This document shows, piece by piece, positions 9,295 through 19,527 of a stretch of 64,000 nucleotides of DNA (position 1 is the stretch's first letter; the number at the start of each line of letters is the position of its first letter). The DNA comes from Saprospiraceae bacterium (GTDB taxonomy: Bacteria > Bacteroidota > Bacteroidia > Chitinophagales > Saprospiraceae), in contig JAGFIW010000206.1 in the NCBI GenBank assembly GCA_024103195.1, positions 1-64,000 on the forward strand. Direction: 5' to 3'. The translations under genes were made by a program, and so were the position numbers. The notes beneath the pieces were generated by a model. It was given only the letters and a program-made list of their open reading frames with translations, did no database searches and was not told the origin of the DNA.

Positions 9295-9891
9295 ATGACC
9301 CCGATGGATAGAATTGTGATGCTCGTTGCCTTGATGTGGACCCTCTCCGTTTCTGCCCGGGCTCAAATCCAATATGTCTTTTCCATAGAAAGGCCCGGCA
9401 CAGTTACGGATGCACAAATCAAATCCCTTTTTGAGGATTACTCGGATATCAGGCAGGTAGCCGTGCGCGGCAACATGCTGACATTTGTCGTTCCTGACCG
9501 GGAGTCCTATCCGGTCATTACCATTCGGGAATGGCTTGCCAAGCTTCAGGTATCTGCGACGGATTACAAGGAGACAGAGCTTGGAGAACGACCTGACCTC
9601 CGCGTCCAACAGCTTGAATCGACCCACTTTAAGGTTTATGGTGTTTGCGGCATGTGCCAGGAACGCATTGAGCGGGCTGCCCGGTCCGTCAAAGGAGTCG
9701 TCAACGCCCGATGGGATGATGAAACCCAAATCCTAACCCTGAAGTACCGTTCAGGCATCACCGACATTTCAGCGATCCATGAAGCCCTTGTGGCTGTGGG
9801 ACATGATACGGAGTCCAGACGCGCACGGGATGAGGTTTACGAGCAGTTGCACACCTGCTGCAAATACGAACGTCCTGCCGTAGAACGGTAA
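9295..9891 (+). CDS. Exported protein with heavy-metal-associated (HMA) domain
   Basis: 198 residues; ATG at 9295 or 9304. A signal peptide covers the first 25 residues and ends SARAQ. Residues about 25-95 are a domain I do not recognise that resembles another HMA-like ferredoxin fold by strand pattern. Residues about 108-180 are an HMA domain: FKVYGVCGMCQERIERAARSV, with the metal-binding CGMC in place of the usual MxCxxC, then GVVNARWDDETQILTL. Two Cys near the C-terminus (HTCCKYE) might add metal ligands. It probably binds copper or another soft metal outside the cytoplasm. Its stop overlaps the start of the permease gene by 1 nt (TAATG). Confidence 0.75.
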   Translation: MTPMDRIVMLVALMWTLSVSARAQIQYVFSIERPGTVTDAQIKSLFEDYSDIRQVAVRGNMLTFVVPDRESYPVITIREWLAKLQVSATDYKETELGERPDLRVQQLESTHFKVYGVCGMCQERIERAARSVKGVVNARWDDETQILTLKYRSGITDISAIHEALVAVGHDTESRRARDEVYEQLHTCCKYERPAVER

Positions 9892-11246
9892 TGGAGGACG
9901 GGCCACAGCGACACGCTGACCCCCCACTTTTGCGGCGCGCGATTACGGTAGTCCCGCTGACCCTGATCGCTGTAGGCGCCTGTATTGGCTCTGGAATTTT
10001 TCTTACACCATCGGATATAGCCGGTCATGTCGGATCGGCGACAGGCATTTACCTGGCCTGGACATTGGGGGGGCTGGTTGCGTTGTCCGGGTCCCTGACC
10101 TTTGCCGAACTCGCCGGAAGACTGCCGGAACATGGCGGCATATACGCTTACCTCCGACACAGCTATGGTGATTTCGTCGCTTTCATGTACGGATGGGTCA
10201 TTCTGACCGTCATAACCTCCGGTGCCATTGCCGCCCTGGCATTGGCCTCTGCGCGTTACCTCTCTTATCTTTTGCCTCTTTCAAGTACAGGCATTCCTTT
10301 AACAGGCATAGCGCTTATTCTGGGCTTGACGTTTGTCAATTTAGCCGGCGTACGATCTGGTGCCGGTCTTGGGGCCTGGTTGACTTTCCTCAAGGTTTTG
10401 GGAATAGCCGCCATCATCGCTTTGGGCTTTGTGGCCTTCCTGCATCCCATCCGGCCGTCAGCATCCCTATCCTCCGGTTTCCATTTACAGGGCCTTCCGC
10501 TGGCCCTGATTGGGGTTTTCTGGTCATTCGGAGGTTGGCACCACGCCTCCTACCTGGCCGGTGAGACAGTGGAACCCGCGAAGACCGTGCCCCGGGCCAT
10601 GGTCCTCGGTGCTTTGATCGTCACCTTGATTTACTTAGGTGTGAATTGGGGATATCTCCAACTCCTCTCGCCAGAGGAGATGTCCCGTTCTCTGGCGGTA
10701 GCTTCCGATGCAGCAGGTAAAATCCTGCCGCAGGGAAGCCGGTTTATCGCCATCCTCATCGTCCTGTCTACGCTGGGTACAGCCGGTATTTATACCCTGT
10801 CTGCACCCAGGATCTATCAAACCATGGCGGCGAACGGCACCTTCTTTCCGGCGCTTGCCCGCATTCACCCTAAGTTTCAGGTACCTCATATTGCCATTCT
10901 GTTACAGGCGGGGTGGGCCATTGTCCTCCTGGTGTTTTGGTCCACCTTCGAGAATCTGATCGCCTATGTGGTATTCATGGATTGGATATTCATGGTGCTA
11001 GCCGCTTTCAGCCTGTTCCTGTTGCGCCAACGGGCGCAGAGTTACGAAGGATTCAAGAGTCCTGCATACCCACGCATGCCTGTTGTATTTCTGGTTCTGT
11101 CCGTTTGGTTCCTCGGCTCCACATTAGTGTTGCAACCCAAACAGGCGGGCATCGGGCTCTTGCTTTGCCTTGCCGGTTGGCCGGTTTTCCTATGGTTCAA
11201 AAGGATCAAAAGCCGCCACTCTTCTGACGCCGTCGACAAGAATTAG
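9891..11246 (+). CDS. Amino acid permease (APC superfamily)
   Basis: 451 residues with about 12 hydrophobic segments. The first helix carries the family signature VGACIGSGIFLTPSDIAG, followed by TWTLGGLVALSGSLTFAELAGRLPEHGGIYAYL, which matches the TM1-TM3 region of LAT/APC-type amino acid transporters. A FWSFGGWHHASYLAGE segment near residue 210 corresponds to TM6. It should move amino acids across the inner membrane by proton symport or exchange; the substrate is not readable. Start codon overlaps the stop of the metal-binding gene, suggesting coupling, although the functional link is unclear. Confidence 0.88.
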   Translation: MEDGPQRHADPPLLRRAITVVPLTLIAVGACIGSGIFLTPSDIAGHVGSATGIYLAWTLGGLVALSGSLTFAELAGRLPEHGGIYAYLRHSYGDFVAFMYGWVILTVITSGAIAALALASARYLSYLLPLSSTGIPLTGIALILGLTFVNLAGVRSGAGLGAWLTFLKVLGIAAIIALGFVAFLHPIRPSASLSSGFHLQGLPLALIGVFWSFGGWHHASYLAGETVEPAKTVPRAMVLGALIVTLIYLGVNWGYLQLLSPEEMSRSLAVASDAAGKILPQGSRFIAILIVLSTLGTAGIYTLSAPRIYQTMAANGTFFPALARIHPKFQVPHIAILLQAGWAIVLLVFWSTFENLIAYVVFMDWIFMVLAAFSLFLLRQRAQSYEGFKSPAYPRMPVVFLVLSVWFLGSTLVLQPKQAGIGLLLCLAGWPVFLWFKRIKSRHSSDAVDKN

Positions 11247-11274
11247 GCCTTCATGGATCCTGCCGCACAAAACC

Positions 11275-11940
11275 TCAATTCTTTTTCTTGAAGTCACCGC
11301 GTTTCCAGGCGTCAAAGAATTGTTTCCAGGCGATGGGATTGAAGATGTTCATCGGAGGCTGTTGTCCGATGTGGTAAAAAGCGTGGGATTGCTGCCTCAG
11401 ATAATAACTGGCGCTTTCCATACCGTCATAGCGCAGATCTTGTCTGGCTTTGTTGAGGTTTTCCTGAGCCAGATTCTCCAGAGCCTTGCGTTGCAAATCC
11501 GTGGTGACATCCATGGCCAGAAATTCGATCTTGAAATGCTCACGGCTTGGCCAGGGGAAGACGACGGTTTCAGGAAGGTTGAAGGTGTCCCTGGACATCA
11601 GTTGAACCATGGAATACCGGTTGTCTTTCAGGGTATCCGGGACGCGGAACGTCACTGTCTGGTAACCTATTGAAGTGAATTCCACTACATCTCCGGCATA
11701 TACCACAATGGAAAAGAATCCATTGTAATCGGCATAGGTGCCCCTGCCTTGATCCTTGACAGCCACGGTGGCAAAAGGTACCGGCAGCAATTCCGAACTG
11801 GAACCATCCAGGACAAGACCGGAAAACTGTACCACCATCCGGTCATTGTCCGTCTTTTGCTGAGCACGTCCCTTATTCATTCCGCAAAGGAGAAGCAGGA
11901 ACGTGATGGCCAAAATCAGAGGCCGGAATGCTGCATTCAT
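11275..11940 (-). CDS. Secreted protein with CarboxypepD_reg-like domain
   Basis: 221 residues. Signal peptide at 1-26 (LILAITFLLLLCG, then GRAQQ). Residues about 35-120 match the carboxypeptidase-D regulatory-like beta-sandwich common in Bacteroidota: FSGLVLDGSSSELLPVPFATVAVKDQGRGTYADYNGFFSIVV, then VEFTSIGYQTVTF. The C-terminal 90 residues are charged and helical and end in a Lys/Asn tail. There is no TonB-receptor barrel, so it is a stand-alone cell-envelope protein of unknown job. It lies 72 bp after lon on the same strand. Confidence 0.75.
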   Translation of the reverse strand: MNAAFRPLILAITFLLLLCGMNKGRAQQKTDNDRMVVQFSGLVLDGSSSELLPVPFATVAVKDQGRGTYADYNGFFSIVVYAGDVVEFTSIGYQTVTFRVPDTLKDNRYSMVQLMSRDTFNLPETVVFPWPSREHFKIEFLAMDVTTDLQRKALENLAQENLNKARQDLRYDGMESASYYLRQQSHAFYHIGQQPPMNIFNPIAWKQFFDAWKRGDFKKKN

Positions 11941-12012
11941 AGGCGAAAGGTACGGACAAAAGACATCCCCGCGGGGTCAACGGTCCACGATCCAGTCCTG
12001 ATTAAGAGAATT

Positions 12013-14451
12013 TTAACCCTTGCCTCTGGCGCCGGCCATCTTAAGTCCCAGGGTGTATTGCAACACTTCGCTCATCTCTTCCACATACTTGAACCGAAGG
12101 CCCTTACGGTACATGGAGGGTATCTCCTCTACATGCAGTTTGTTCTCTGCGCACAAAACAACGGTTTGGATGCCTGCTCTTTTGGCCGCCAGGATCTTCT
12201 CCTTAATACCCCCTACAGGAAGCACCTTGCCTCTCAGTGTAATTTCTCCAGTGAGCGCCACACGGGGCCGGATTGGCTTTTGCACGAAGGCGGATGCCAG
12301 GGCCGACAACATGGTAATACCCGCTGAGGGTCCATCCTTGGGGATGGCGCCTTCTGGCACATGCAAGTGGACATCCGTTTTCTCGAAGACTGCCGGATCA
12401 ATACCGTAGAGCGAGGCGTGTGCTTTCAGATAACTGAGGGCAGTGGTCGCAGATTCCTTCATGACTTCACCCAGATTGCCGGTCAGGCGCAATTGCCCCT
12501 TTCCGGCCGATAAGCTGGTTTCGATAAATAGGATGTCACCACCCACACTGGTCCAGGCAAGGCCAATGGCCACCCCTGCCGGATTGTCTTCCACCATGCG
12601 GTCCAGGGAAAACTTGCGTGGACCCAGGATTTTCTCCAGGTCCTCCGGCTTTATGGCAGGATGGAATGGATCGCCGGTCGCCACCTTGCGGGCTGCGTGG
12701 CGGCAAATCCGCGCGATCACCCGATCCAGGGAGCGCACCCCGCTTTCCCGCGTGTAATCCTGGATCAGCTTTTCGAGGACCGGGCGTGAGAGCACCAATT
12801 GTTTAGGGGTCAAACCATGCTCCCCTAATTGTTTAGGAACAAGATGTTTCTCGGCAATTCCGATCTTCTCTTCGACGGAATACCCATTGATTTCGATGAT
12901 TTCCATCCTGTCCAGCAATGCCGGCTGTATGGTGGAAAGGGAATTGGCGGTGGCAATGAACAAAACCCGGCTCAGATCATATTCCTGCTCGAGGTAATTG
13001 TCATAAAAAGTGCTGTTCTGCTCCGGATCAAGCACTTCCAGCAAGGCGGAAGACGGATCGCCCCTGAAGTCCTTTCCCACCTTGTCGATTTCGTCCAGCA
13101 CAAAGCAAGGATTGGAGGACTTGGCCTTGCGCATGGATTGGATGATCCTCCCCGGCATGGCACCGATATAGGTCTTTCGGTGTCCCCGGATCTCCGATTC
13201 ATCGTGGAGACCTCCGAGTGAAATCCGGACATATTGTCTTCCCAATGCCCGCGCGATGGATCGCCCCAGGCTGGTTTTGCCGACACCTGGAGGTCCAAAC
13301 AGGCATAGAATGGGGGCTTTCATGTCTCCTTTCAGCTTGAGCACCGCGAGATGCTCGAGAATTCGTTCCTTGACTTCGGTCAGACCATAGTGATCCTCAT
13401 CCAGGACACGCTTCACCTTCCTGAGGTCAAAATTGTCCTGGGTAAACTCTTCCCAGGGCAAATCCAGCATCAGATCCAGGTAGTTGAGCTGCACACTGTA
13501 TTCGGCCACTTGCGGATTCATTCTCCGCAATTTGCTGAGCTCCTTGTCAAAGGCTTTGGCTACTTTGTCAGGCCAGGTTTTGGCTGCTGCCTGACCCAGC
13601 AACCTTTCATATTCCTCTTCCTGGGGATTCTGCCCCAATTCTTCCTGGATGGTCTTCAGTTGCTGGTTGAGGTAATAGTCCCGTTGCTGTTTTTCAATAT
13701 CATCCCTGACCTTGGATTCGATCTGGTCTTTGAGCTCCAGCATCTGCAGCTCATTTTCCAGGTGTTGGTGGACAATCCGCGCTTTCTCGACCACATCGTC
13801 CACCTCCAGGATCTCCTGCTTGATGGACACCTTCAGATTGAGGTTGGAGGCAATGAAATTCAGCAGGAAATAGTTGTTGCTGATATTGCGAAGCACCAGG
13901 TTGGCTTCTGCCGGGATGTTGGGTGATAGCTCAATGATTCTTCTGGCCACATCCGTTATGGACGAAATCAGTGCCTTGAATTCCAATTTGTCTTTGGGAG
14001 CCCCCTGTTCGAGAATGGAATACCGTCCGACCAGAAAGGGTTGTTCGCGCACGATCCCTTCCAGGCGAAACCGTCTTCTTCCCTGCAAAATGGCCGTGGT
14101 AGTACCATCGGGCATCTTCAACAGCTTGATGATGCGGGCAATGGTACCTATTTCGTACAGGTCCTCTGCCCCGGGATTTTCATTACGGCTGTCCCGTTGG
14201 CTCAGGACCGCGATGATCCGCTGGTCCTGATGCGCTTTCTGAATCGCTTTGATCGACTTGTTCCGTCCCACCGTAATGGGGATGACGATACCCGGATACA
14301 GCACCGTATTCTTGAGGGCCAACACCGGCAATGTCGGCGGATATTCTTCGTGAATGTTGGACTCATCCTCCTCTTCTACCGAGAAAAGGGGCATGAACTC
14401 GGCATCCTCATCGGATCCCTGATTGGAAAAAATATTAGGAAATTCTATCAT
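12013..14451 (-). CDS. lon: ATP-dependent protease La (Lon)
   Basis: 812 residues, normal for LonA. An N-terminal substrate-binding domain (PTLPVLALKNTVLYPGIVIPI) is followed by a long coiled region with YYLNQQLKTIQEELG. The AAA module has Walker A FGPPGVGKTSLGRS and Walker B ending CFVLDEIDKVG. The protease domain shows PKDGPSAGITM with the catalytic Ser and GKVLPVGGIKEKILAAKRAG with the catalytic Lys. It degrades misfolded and regulatory proteins in the cytoplasm. The gene stands alone between parE and the CarboxypepD_reg gene on the same strand. No heat-shock promoter could be identified. Confidence 0.97.
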   Translation of the reverse strand: MIEFPNIFSNQGSDEDAEFMPLFSVEEEDESNIHEEYPPTLPVLALKNTVLYPGIVIPITVGRNKSIKAIQKAHQDQRIIAVLSQRDSRNENPGAEDLYEIGTIARIIKLLKMPDGTTTAILQGRRRFRLEGIVREQPFLVGRYSILEQGAPKDKLEFKALISSITDVARRIIELSPNIPAEANLVLRNISNNYFLLNFIASNLNLKVSIKQEILEVDDVVEKARIVHQHLENELQMLELKDQIESKVRDDIEKQQRDYYLNQQLKTIQEELGQNPQEEEYERLLGQAAAKTWPDKVAKAFDKELSKLRRMNPQVAEYSVQLNYLDLMLDLPWEEFTQDNFDLRKVKRVLDEDHYGLTEVKERILEHLAVLKLKGDMKAPILCLFGPPGVGKTSLGRSIARALGRQYVRISLGGLHDESEIRGHRKTYIGAMPGRIIQSMRKAKSSNPCFVLDEIDKVGKDFRGDPSSALLEVLDPEQNSTFYDNYLEQEYDLSRVLFIATANSLSTIQPALLDRMEIIEINGYSVEEKIGIAEKHLVPKQLGEHGLTPKQLVLSRPVLEKLIQDYTRESGVRSLDRVIARICRHAARKVATGDPFHPAIKPEDLEKILGPRKFSLDRMVEDNPAGVAIGLAWTSVGGDILFIETSLSAGKGQLRLTGNLGEVMKESATTALSYLKAHASLYGIDPAVFEKTDVHLHVPEGAIPKDGPSAGITMLSALASAFVQKPIRPRVALTGEITLRGKVLPVGGIKEKILAAKRAGIQTVVLCAENKLHVEEIPSMYRKGLRFKYVEEMSEVLQYTLGLKMAGARGKG

Positions 14452-14586
14452 ATGTAAGAGCGGATAATGGACGCCATCCTGATTTCGTCAAGGCCGACCG
14501 TCTTCTCCGTTGAGAGGGTCAATGACCATGCCATGCAACGGAAGTGGCACAAAAGGGCAGTTTGCGCTGTCCGGGGTGCCATTTTG

Positions 14587-16485
14587 TCACATTTCCTCCA
14601 AAATGGCTTCGGGTTGTTTGTCGGTGACTGTCCGGACGTCCTCCACAGCTTTCTCCAGCTTGAGGTTGTCGATAATAAAGGATTGTCTCGCCGGTGTATT
14701 CTTGCCCATGTAATACCCCAGCAATTGTTCGATGCGAATGTCCTCTCTCAGGATGACCGGATCCAAACGAATGTCCTGCCCGATGAAGTCCTTGAATTCG
14801 GAAGGGGATATCTCACCGAGCCCTTTGAAACGGGTGATTTCCGGTTTGCCCTTTAATTTTCGGACGGCTTCTGCTTTTTCCTGTTCGGAATAACAGTAAA
14901 AGGTCTGATGCTTGTCGCGTACCCGGAACAAAGGCGTATCCAGGATAAACAAGTGGCCGTTTCGCACGAGATCGGGGAAAAACTGGAGAAAGAAGGTCAG
15001 GAGCAACAACCGGATATGCATGCCGTCCACGTCGGCGTCCGTGGCAACGACCACCCTGTTGTACCGGAGATCGTCCAGACTGTCCTCGATGTTCAGCGCA
15101 TGTTGAAGGAGATTGAACTCTTCATTTTCGTACACCACTTTTTTGGTAAGCCCGAAGCAATTGAGGGGTTTGCCACTCAAACTAAATACCGCCTGGGTTT
15201 CTACATCGCGTGCCTTGGTGATAGAACCGGAAGCGGAATCCCCTTCCGTGATGAACAGGGTGGAAGCCAAGCGGAATTCATCTGAGATACGGCCTTCATT
15301 GAAATGATAGCGGCAATCTCTGAGCTTCTTGTTGTGGAGATTGGCCTTTTTGGCCCTTTGGTTGGCCAGTTTCTTGATCCCGGCGATCTCTTTCCTTTCC
15401 CGTTCTGATTGGGTGATGCGTTTCAAAAGTGCCTGGGCTACTTCCGGATTTCTATGCAGGAAGTTGTCCAGCTCTCGTCCCAAAAAGTCGGAAACAAAGG
15501 TGCGAATGGACACTCCCTCCGGACTCATGTTGGTGGAGCCCAGTTTGGTTTTGGTCTGGGATTCGAATACCGGCTCTTCTACCCGAATACTGATGGCGGC
15601 AATGATGGACGACCGAATATCCTTGGGGTCAAAGTCCTTTTTGTAAAAGTCCCTCACCACCTTGACAATGGCCTCACGGAATGCCGCCAGGTGGGTCCCT
15701 CCTTGCGTGGTAAACTGCCCGTTGACAAAGGAATAATACTGTTCCCCGTATTGCTCGCCATGGGTCATGGCAATTTCCAGATCAGGGCCCTGCAAATGGA
15801 TGAGCGGATATCTGATCTCCTCCTGGCCATTCTTTCTTTCGAGGAGGTCTTTGAGACCGTGGCGGGATACGAAGGTCTTTCCGTTGAAATGGATCTTTAG
15901 CCCGGCATTCAGGAAAGCGTAGTTCCAAAGCTGGTTCTCCAGGTATTCGGTGCGAAAGCGAAAGTGTCTGAAAATCTCAGGATCGGGATGGAAAGCGACA
16001 TAGGTGCCATTGGGTTCAGCAACCTTGAAGGGATGAGCATCTTCCAGGATTTGGCCTTGCCGGAAGGTCGCTTTTTTCTTCATGCCATCCCTTACCGACC
16101 ACACCTCAAACATGGAGGACAAGGCATTCACGGCTTTGGTCCCCACCCCGTTCAGGCCTACCGACTTCTTGAAAGCCTGAGAATCGTATTTGCCTCCCGT
16201 GTTGATTTTGGAAACACAATCCACCACCTTTCCCAGCGGAATGCCTCGCCCGTAATCCCGGACTCTCATGGTGCCGTCTTCCAGTTCGATGTCGATCTGC
16301 TTGCCATATCCCATTACGTATTCGTCTATGGCGTTGTCGATCACCTCTTTGAGCAGGACATAAATACCGTCATCCGGGCTGGACCCGTCCCCCAGTTTGC
16401 CGATGTACATCCCTGGGCGAAAACGCATGTGTTCTCTCCAGTCTAGTGACCGGATCTGGTCTTCCGTGTATTGGACCTGACTCAT
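14587..16485 (-). CDS. parE: DNA topoisomerase IV subunit B (GyrB/ParE type II topoisomerase)
   Basis: 632 residues. GHKL ATPase motifs are present: [16 protein letters not shown] near residue 47, DYGRGIPLG near 78, and [14 protein letters not shown] near 110. The TOPRIM domain shows [12 protein letters not shown] at about 415 and [15 protein letters not shown] at about 485. The direct EGDSA form and the [15 protein letters not shown] sequence fit the Bacteroidota ParE type rather than GyrB, and gyrA elsewhere in this window has its own context. ParE with ParC decatenates chromosomes after replication. No parC gene follows on this strand within the window; the next gene is lon. A possible -7 element TAATTTTG lies on the minus strand at 16558-16551. 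Confidence 0.88.
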   Translation of the reverse strand: MSQVQYTEDQIRSLDWREHMRFRPGMYIGKLGDGSSPDDGIYVLLKEVIDNAIDEYVMGYGKQIDIELEDGTMRVRDYGRGIPLGKVVDCVSKINTGGKYDSQAFKKSVGLNGVGTKAVNALSSMFEVWSVRDGMKKKATFRQGQILEDAHPFKVAEPNGTYVAFHPDPEIFRHFRFRTEYLENQLWNYAFLNAGLKIHFNGKTFVSRHGLKDLLERKNGQEEIRYPLIHLQGPDLEIAMTHGEQYGEQYYSFVNGQFTTQGGTHLAAFREAIVKVVRDFYKKDFDPKDIRSSIIAAISIRVEEPVFESQTKTKLGSTNMSPEGVSIRTFVSDFLGRELDNFLHRNPEVAQALLKRITQSERERKEIAGIKKLANQRAKKANLHNKKLRDCRYHFNEGRISDEFRLASTLFITEGDSASGSITKARDVETQAVFSLSGKPLNCFGLTKKVVYENEEFNLLQHALNIEDSLDDLRYNRVVVATDADVDGMHIRLLLLTFFLQFFPDLVRNGHLFILDTPLFRVRDKHQTFYCYSEQEKAEAVRKLKGKPEITRFKGLGEISPSEFKDFIGQDIRLDPVILREDIRIEQLLGYYMGKNTPARQSFIIDNLKLEKAVEDVRTVTDKQPEAILEEM

Positions 16486-16707
16486 AAGGGGAATTGGATC
16501 ATGGGATTTATCGGGCTACCTGGGATTCGCGAAGGGCTGCCCGGGAAAGGCAAAATTACAACGCATGACAAAAACAGATGGTATGTATATCCCCGGATCC
16601 AAAGATCGGCTCATCACCGGGATTTTGCATGCACGGTGAACGGGGAATGGAAGGCGGCGTGTCCTTTATCGGGTGGATGATGGGTCCTGTAGGCCATAGG
16701 AGGATCC

Positions 16708-17670
16708 TTATGGCAGGCAGGTCTTGAAGATACGACCCCCTGATCCGGCGAGGATTACGGACTGTCCGGCGATCCAGGCCGTATACAAATCCGTGCCCCG
16801 ATCCAAACCACCGAGCTCCACCCAGGAGTTGCCACCATCCCGTGTCAGCCAGGCCAACCCTCCGTCACCGCAAATTACCCCGAAATCCGGGTCTCTGAAA
16901 TGCACCCCTCGCCAGGGCCAGTCCCGGGCCCAAATCCCGCGGCCGTTGCGAAGTATCTTCCAGGTGTGGCCCTTGTCAACAGACTTCCAAACCGAGCCAC
17001 CATAGCCGACGGCATAGCCCACCTCCGGAGTCGGGAAGGCAAGCTGCATGATATGGTCGCCATGGATGTCCAACACTTGCCAATCTTTCCCCTTGTTGCC
17101 GGAATGATAAACGATACCGTATCCCGCTGCGATGGCGGTATTGGTGTCGACGACGACAACATCATTTATGCGGTTTTGGTGAAGAAACAAATGGTCCCCC
17201 ACTTCCTGAGGATCAATGACATACATGAAGCCCTTTTCAAAAGCATCCCCACCGGCCATCAATACCGGTCCGTCCCTGAATCCGGCGATTCCTCTGGTGG
17301 TCGTCCAATAGGACGGCTCCCGATAGCCCCAATGGCCGGATGTGTCTCTGCGCCAGAAATGCCCATCCACGCCTGTGCAGATCAGTTGCCCGTCGGATAA
17401 AGCGGACATGGCCAGAAGCATTTTCCCCGTTGTCAGGTCGGGATGTGCGGGGCCATTTGCGGTGTCAATGGAAAAAACGGTCCCGGAATACCAGGTCTTT
17501 CCGCCACAAGCCCACAATCCGCCAATCCTGTCCTCCGTCAACCGGCAGATGATTTCATCCCTGCCGGTTTCCCATAAGGTCCAGGTAGCGTCCAGGGTCT
17601 CTTTGCGGCATCCAGACATCACCATAAGGACTCCGGCCAAAAACAGCCGGACTGGCATCCCAGTGATCAT
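16708..17670 (-). CDS. Lipoprotein with YCF48/BNR-type beta-propeller
   Basis: About 320 residues from the ATG at 17670 (an ATG at 17658 is equally good). The N-terminal segment VRLFLAGVLMVMSGC gives a lipobox with the acceptor Cys. The body is built from repeating blades such as VYHSGNKGKDWQVLDIHGD, VGYGGSVWKSVDKGHTWKI and LAWLTRDGGNSWVELGG, typical of YCF48-like and sialidase BNR repeats with the SxDxGxTW motif. In this phylum such propellers are envelope proteins of mostly unknown function. No catalytic residues are evident. Confidence 0.75.
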   Translation of the reverse strand: MITGMPVRLFLAGVLMVMSGCRKETLDATWTLWETGRDEIICRLTEDRIGGLWACGGKTWYSGTVFSIDTANGPAHPDLTTGKMLLAMSALSDGQLICTGVDGHFWRRDTSGHWGYREPSYWTTTRGIAGFRDGPVLMAGGDAFEKGFMYVIDPQEVGDHLFLHQNRINDVVVVDTNTAIAAGYGIVYHSGNKGKDWQVLDIHGDHIMQLAFPTPEVGYAVGYGGSVWKSVDKGHTWKILRNGRGIWARDWPWRGVHFRDPDFGVICGDGGLAWLTRDGGNSWVELGGLDRGTDLYTAWIAGQSVILAGSGGRIFKTCLP

Positions 17671-17731
17671 GATGCTGTTCGTGAAATGCGGGATGGCCTG
17701 AACCATAAAATCCTGACTGAATATTGATTTT

Positions 17732-18535
17732 TCAGGCGATCAATTTCCAACGGTAATACAACCGGCGCCTGTCTTTCATATGCAAATGTATGGCAGAGCC
17801 TTTGACCCCCGCGAATTCATGAAAGAACCCGGTCAGCCACCATGGCACCAACTTTCTGATCCGGACGCGTTTCCTTTTGTCCCCTTCTTCGATCGCCTTG
17901 ACAACCAGATGGGTGATATCCTCCTCCTCAACCACCTTCATGCCACTCTGGTGAAGGGCCTCCTGCATGACCGGCAAATCGCCTTCCAGCCGCATGTCGG
18001 TGATCAGCAAAATACCTTCCGGTCGCAAAACCCGTTTGACTTCCGAAAGAAATTGTGGGAAGGATCCATAGGCATGGGAGGATTCCACATTGATCACGAC
18101 ATCAAATGACTGATCCGGAAAGGGAAGATCCTCTGCATTGCCTCTGACATAGCGCAAAGACGGATGTTTCCAATGCTTGCGACAGAAAGCTATAGCAGCC
18201 TCTGCAAGGTCCAGACCTGTCAGGGACCGGGGCGCCAGATAACGGGCCATGTAATAACTGCCGCCTCCTCTTCCGCAGCCAACCTCCAAAACATCCTTTC
18301 CGTTCATATCGCCCCTGGTAGCGAGGTAATGGTACAATTGCAGCGGGAGCCGTTCTTCCTCGTCCTCCGGCTTAAGGATAACGGGTGCTTCATGGGGACC
18401 CGGGCTGTACCCGTAATTCATGAATCGCCAATTGCGAAGGGGCAACACGGTGGCCAACAACTCATAGATGGGTTTCCACGCCATTCTCCTGAATCCCGAA
18501 TGGCGCGTCAATTGAAGGAATACAGAGCCGATCAT
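17732..18535 (-). CDS. SAM-dependent methyltransferase
   Basis: 267 residues, class I Rossmann methyltransferase. Motif I VLEVGCGRGGGSYYMARYL near residue 80, an acidic residue after it (LTGLDLAEAAIAFC), motif II region AEDLPFPDQSFDVVINVESSHAY, and LSEVKRVLRPEGILLITD. The N-terminal 65 residues (NWRFMNYGYSP) and the C-terminal SAIHLHMKDRRRLYYRWK resemble methyltransferases acting on lipids, such as phthiotriol or sterol-type enzymes. The true substrate is unknown. It sits 123 bp upstream of the propeller lipoprotein gene on the same strand. Confidence 0.82.
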   Translation of the reverse strand: MIGSVFLQLTRHSGFRRMAWKPIYELLATVLPLRNWRFMNYGYSPGPHEAPVILKPEDEEERLPLQLYHYLATRGDMNGKDVLEVGCGRGGGSYYMARYLAPRSLTGLDLAEAAIAFCRKHWKHPSLRYVRGNAEDLPFPDQSFDVVINVESSHAYGSFPQFLSEVKRVLRPEGILLITDMRLEGDLPVMQEALHQSGMKVVEEEDITHLVVKAIEEGDKRKRVRIRKLVPWWLTGFFHEFAGVKGSAIHLHMKDRRRLYYRWKLIA

Positions 18536-18702
18536 AGATGGAATTTTACTATATTATATGTAATGTACAACCTGTCCCCGCAAAATAATCATCCTGGTGG
18601 ACTTCCTGGAAGGCGAAGCCTCCTGATATCTGGTTCGCCCCCCCACAGGATGTCATCCCCCCTTGGACTGATGGGTTATCCCGAGCCTTGTCCGCACCTT
18701 TG

Positions 18703-18710
18703 TACCTTTG
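18703..18710 (+). promoter_or_regulatory. Predicted -7 element for the enoyl-CoA hydratase gene
   Basis: TACCTTTG fits TAnnTTTG and lies 21 bp before the ATG at 18732, at the right distance for a short leader. No clear -33 element is seen. Confidence 0.35.
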
Positions 18711-18731
18711 TCTTTGACCAACCAAATCCAC

Positions 18732-19502
18732 ATGCATTCAGCGGCGACCGCAGGTGAGGTAAGTCTTCACACAGAGAACGGGATAGGAACCCTGACTTTT
18801 TACCACCCCTCGCACAATGCCATGCCAGGCATTCAGCTTCAACGCCTATCCGCCGCCATCCAAGAGGCCGGAACGGACCCTGATGTTCGCGTCATCCTTT
18901 TGCAAAGTGCCGGGGAGCGTACCTTTTGTGCCGGTGCAAGTTTTGACGAACTCGCATCCATTCGCACGCTGGAGGAGGGAAAGGCATTTTTCAGCGGTTT
19001 CGCCAGGGTGATCAACGCTTGTCGCACCTCCCCGAAAATCATCCTGACCCGGGTGCAGGGCAAAGCAGTAGGAGGAGGTGTAGGCATCGCTGCCGCCAGT
19101 GATTATTGCTTTGCCACCCGGCAGGCAGCTCTTCGGTTGAGTGAGTTGGCTGTAGGGATCGGTCCCTTCGTGGTTGGTCCGGTCATAGAGCGCAAAATCG
19201 GCACTGCTGCGTTCCGGCAGATGGCCCTCAAGCCCAACGACTGGTTTGATGCCGATTGGGCCTTTCAAAAAGGGTTGTATCAGGAGGTTTTGCCCGACAT
19301 GGAGGCCCTGGATAAGGCGATTCATCAAATGGCGATGCAGTTGGCATCCTTCCACCCACAGGCCCTTGCCGAGTTGAAACGTGTTTTCTGGCAGGGCACG
19401 GAAGATTGGGACCGCTTGTTGGAAGAACGTGCGGCTACCAGCGGCACCCTCGTCCTTTCCTCCTTCGCCCGGGAGGCGATTGCCGCCTTCAAACAGAAAT
19501 GA
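18732..19502 (+). CDS. Enoyl-CoA hydratase/isomerase family protein
   Basis: 256 residues from the ATG at 18732. Crotonase fold marks: ERTFCAGASFDELAS near residue 70 with the first oxyanion-hole segment, and the second one in GKAVGGGVGIAAASDYCFA near residue 118. LSELAVGIGPFVVGPVIERKIG follows, where crotonases usually carry the second catalytic Glu (here SELAVGIGP), so it may be a hydratase or an isomerase/hydrolase variant. Acts on acyl-CoA in the cytoplasm. The fused 2-oxoacid dehydrogenase E1 starts 25 bp later, which suggests a shared role in branched-chain amino acid or fatty acid breakdown. Confidence 0.85.
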   Translation: MHSAATAGEVSLHTENGIGTLTFYHPSHNAMPGIQLQRLSAAIQEAGTDPDVRVILLQSAGERTFCAGASFDELASIRTLEEGKAFFSGFARVINACRTSPKIILTRVQGKAVGGGVGIAAASDYCFATRQAALRLSELAVGIGPFVVGPVIERKIGTAAFRQMALKPNDWFDADWAFQKGLYQEVLPDMEALDKAIHQMAMQLASFHPQALAELKRVFWQGTEDWDRLLEERAATSGTLVLSSFAREAIAAFKQK

Positions 19503-19527
19503 CACCGGGACGGACCAATTCTGACGC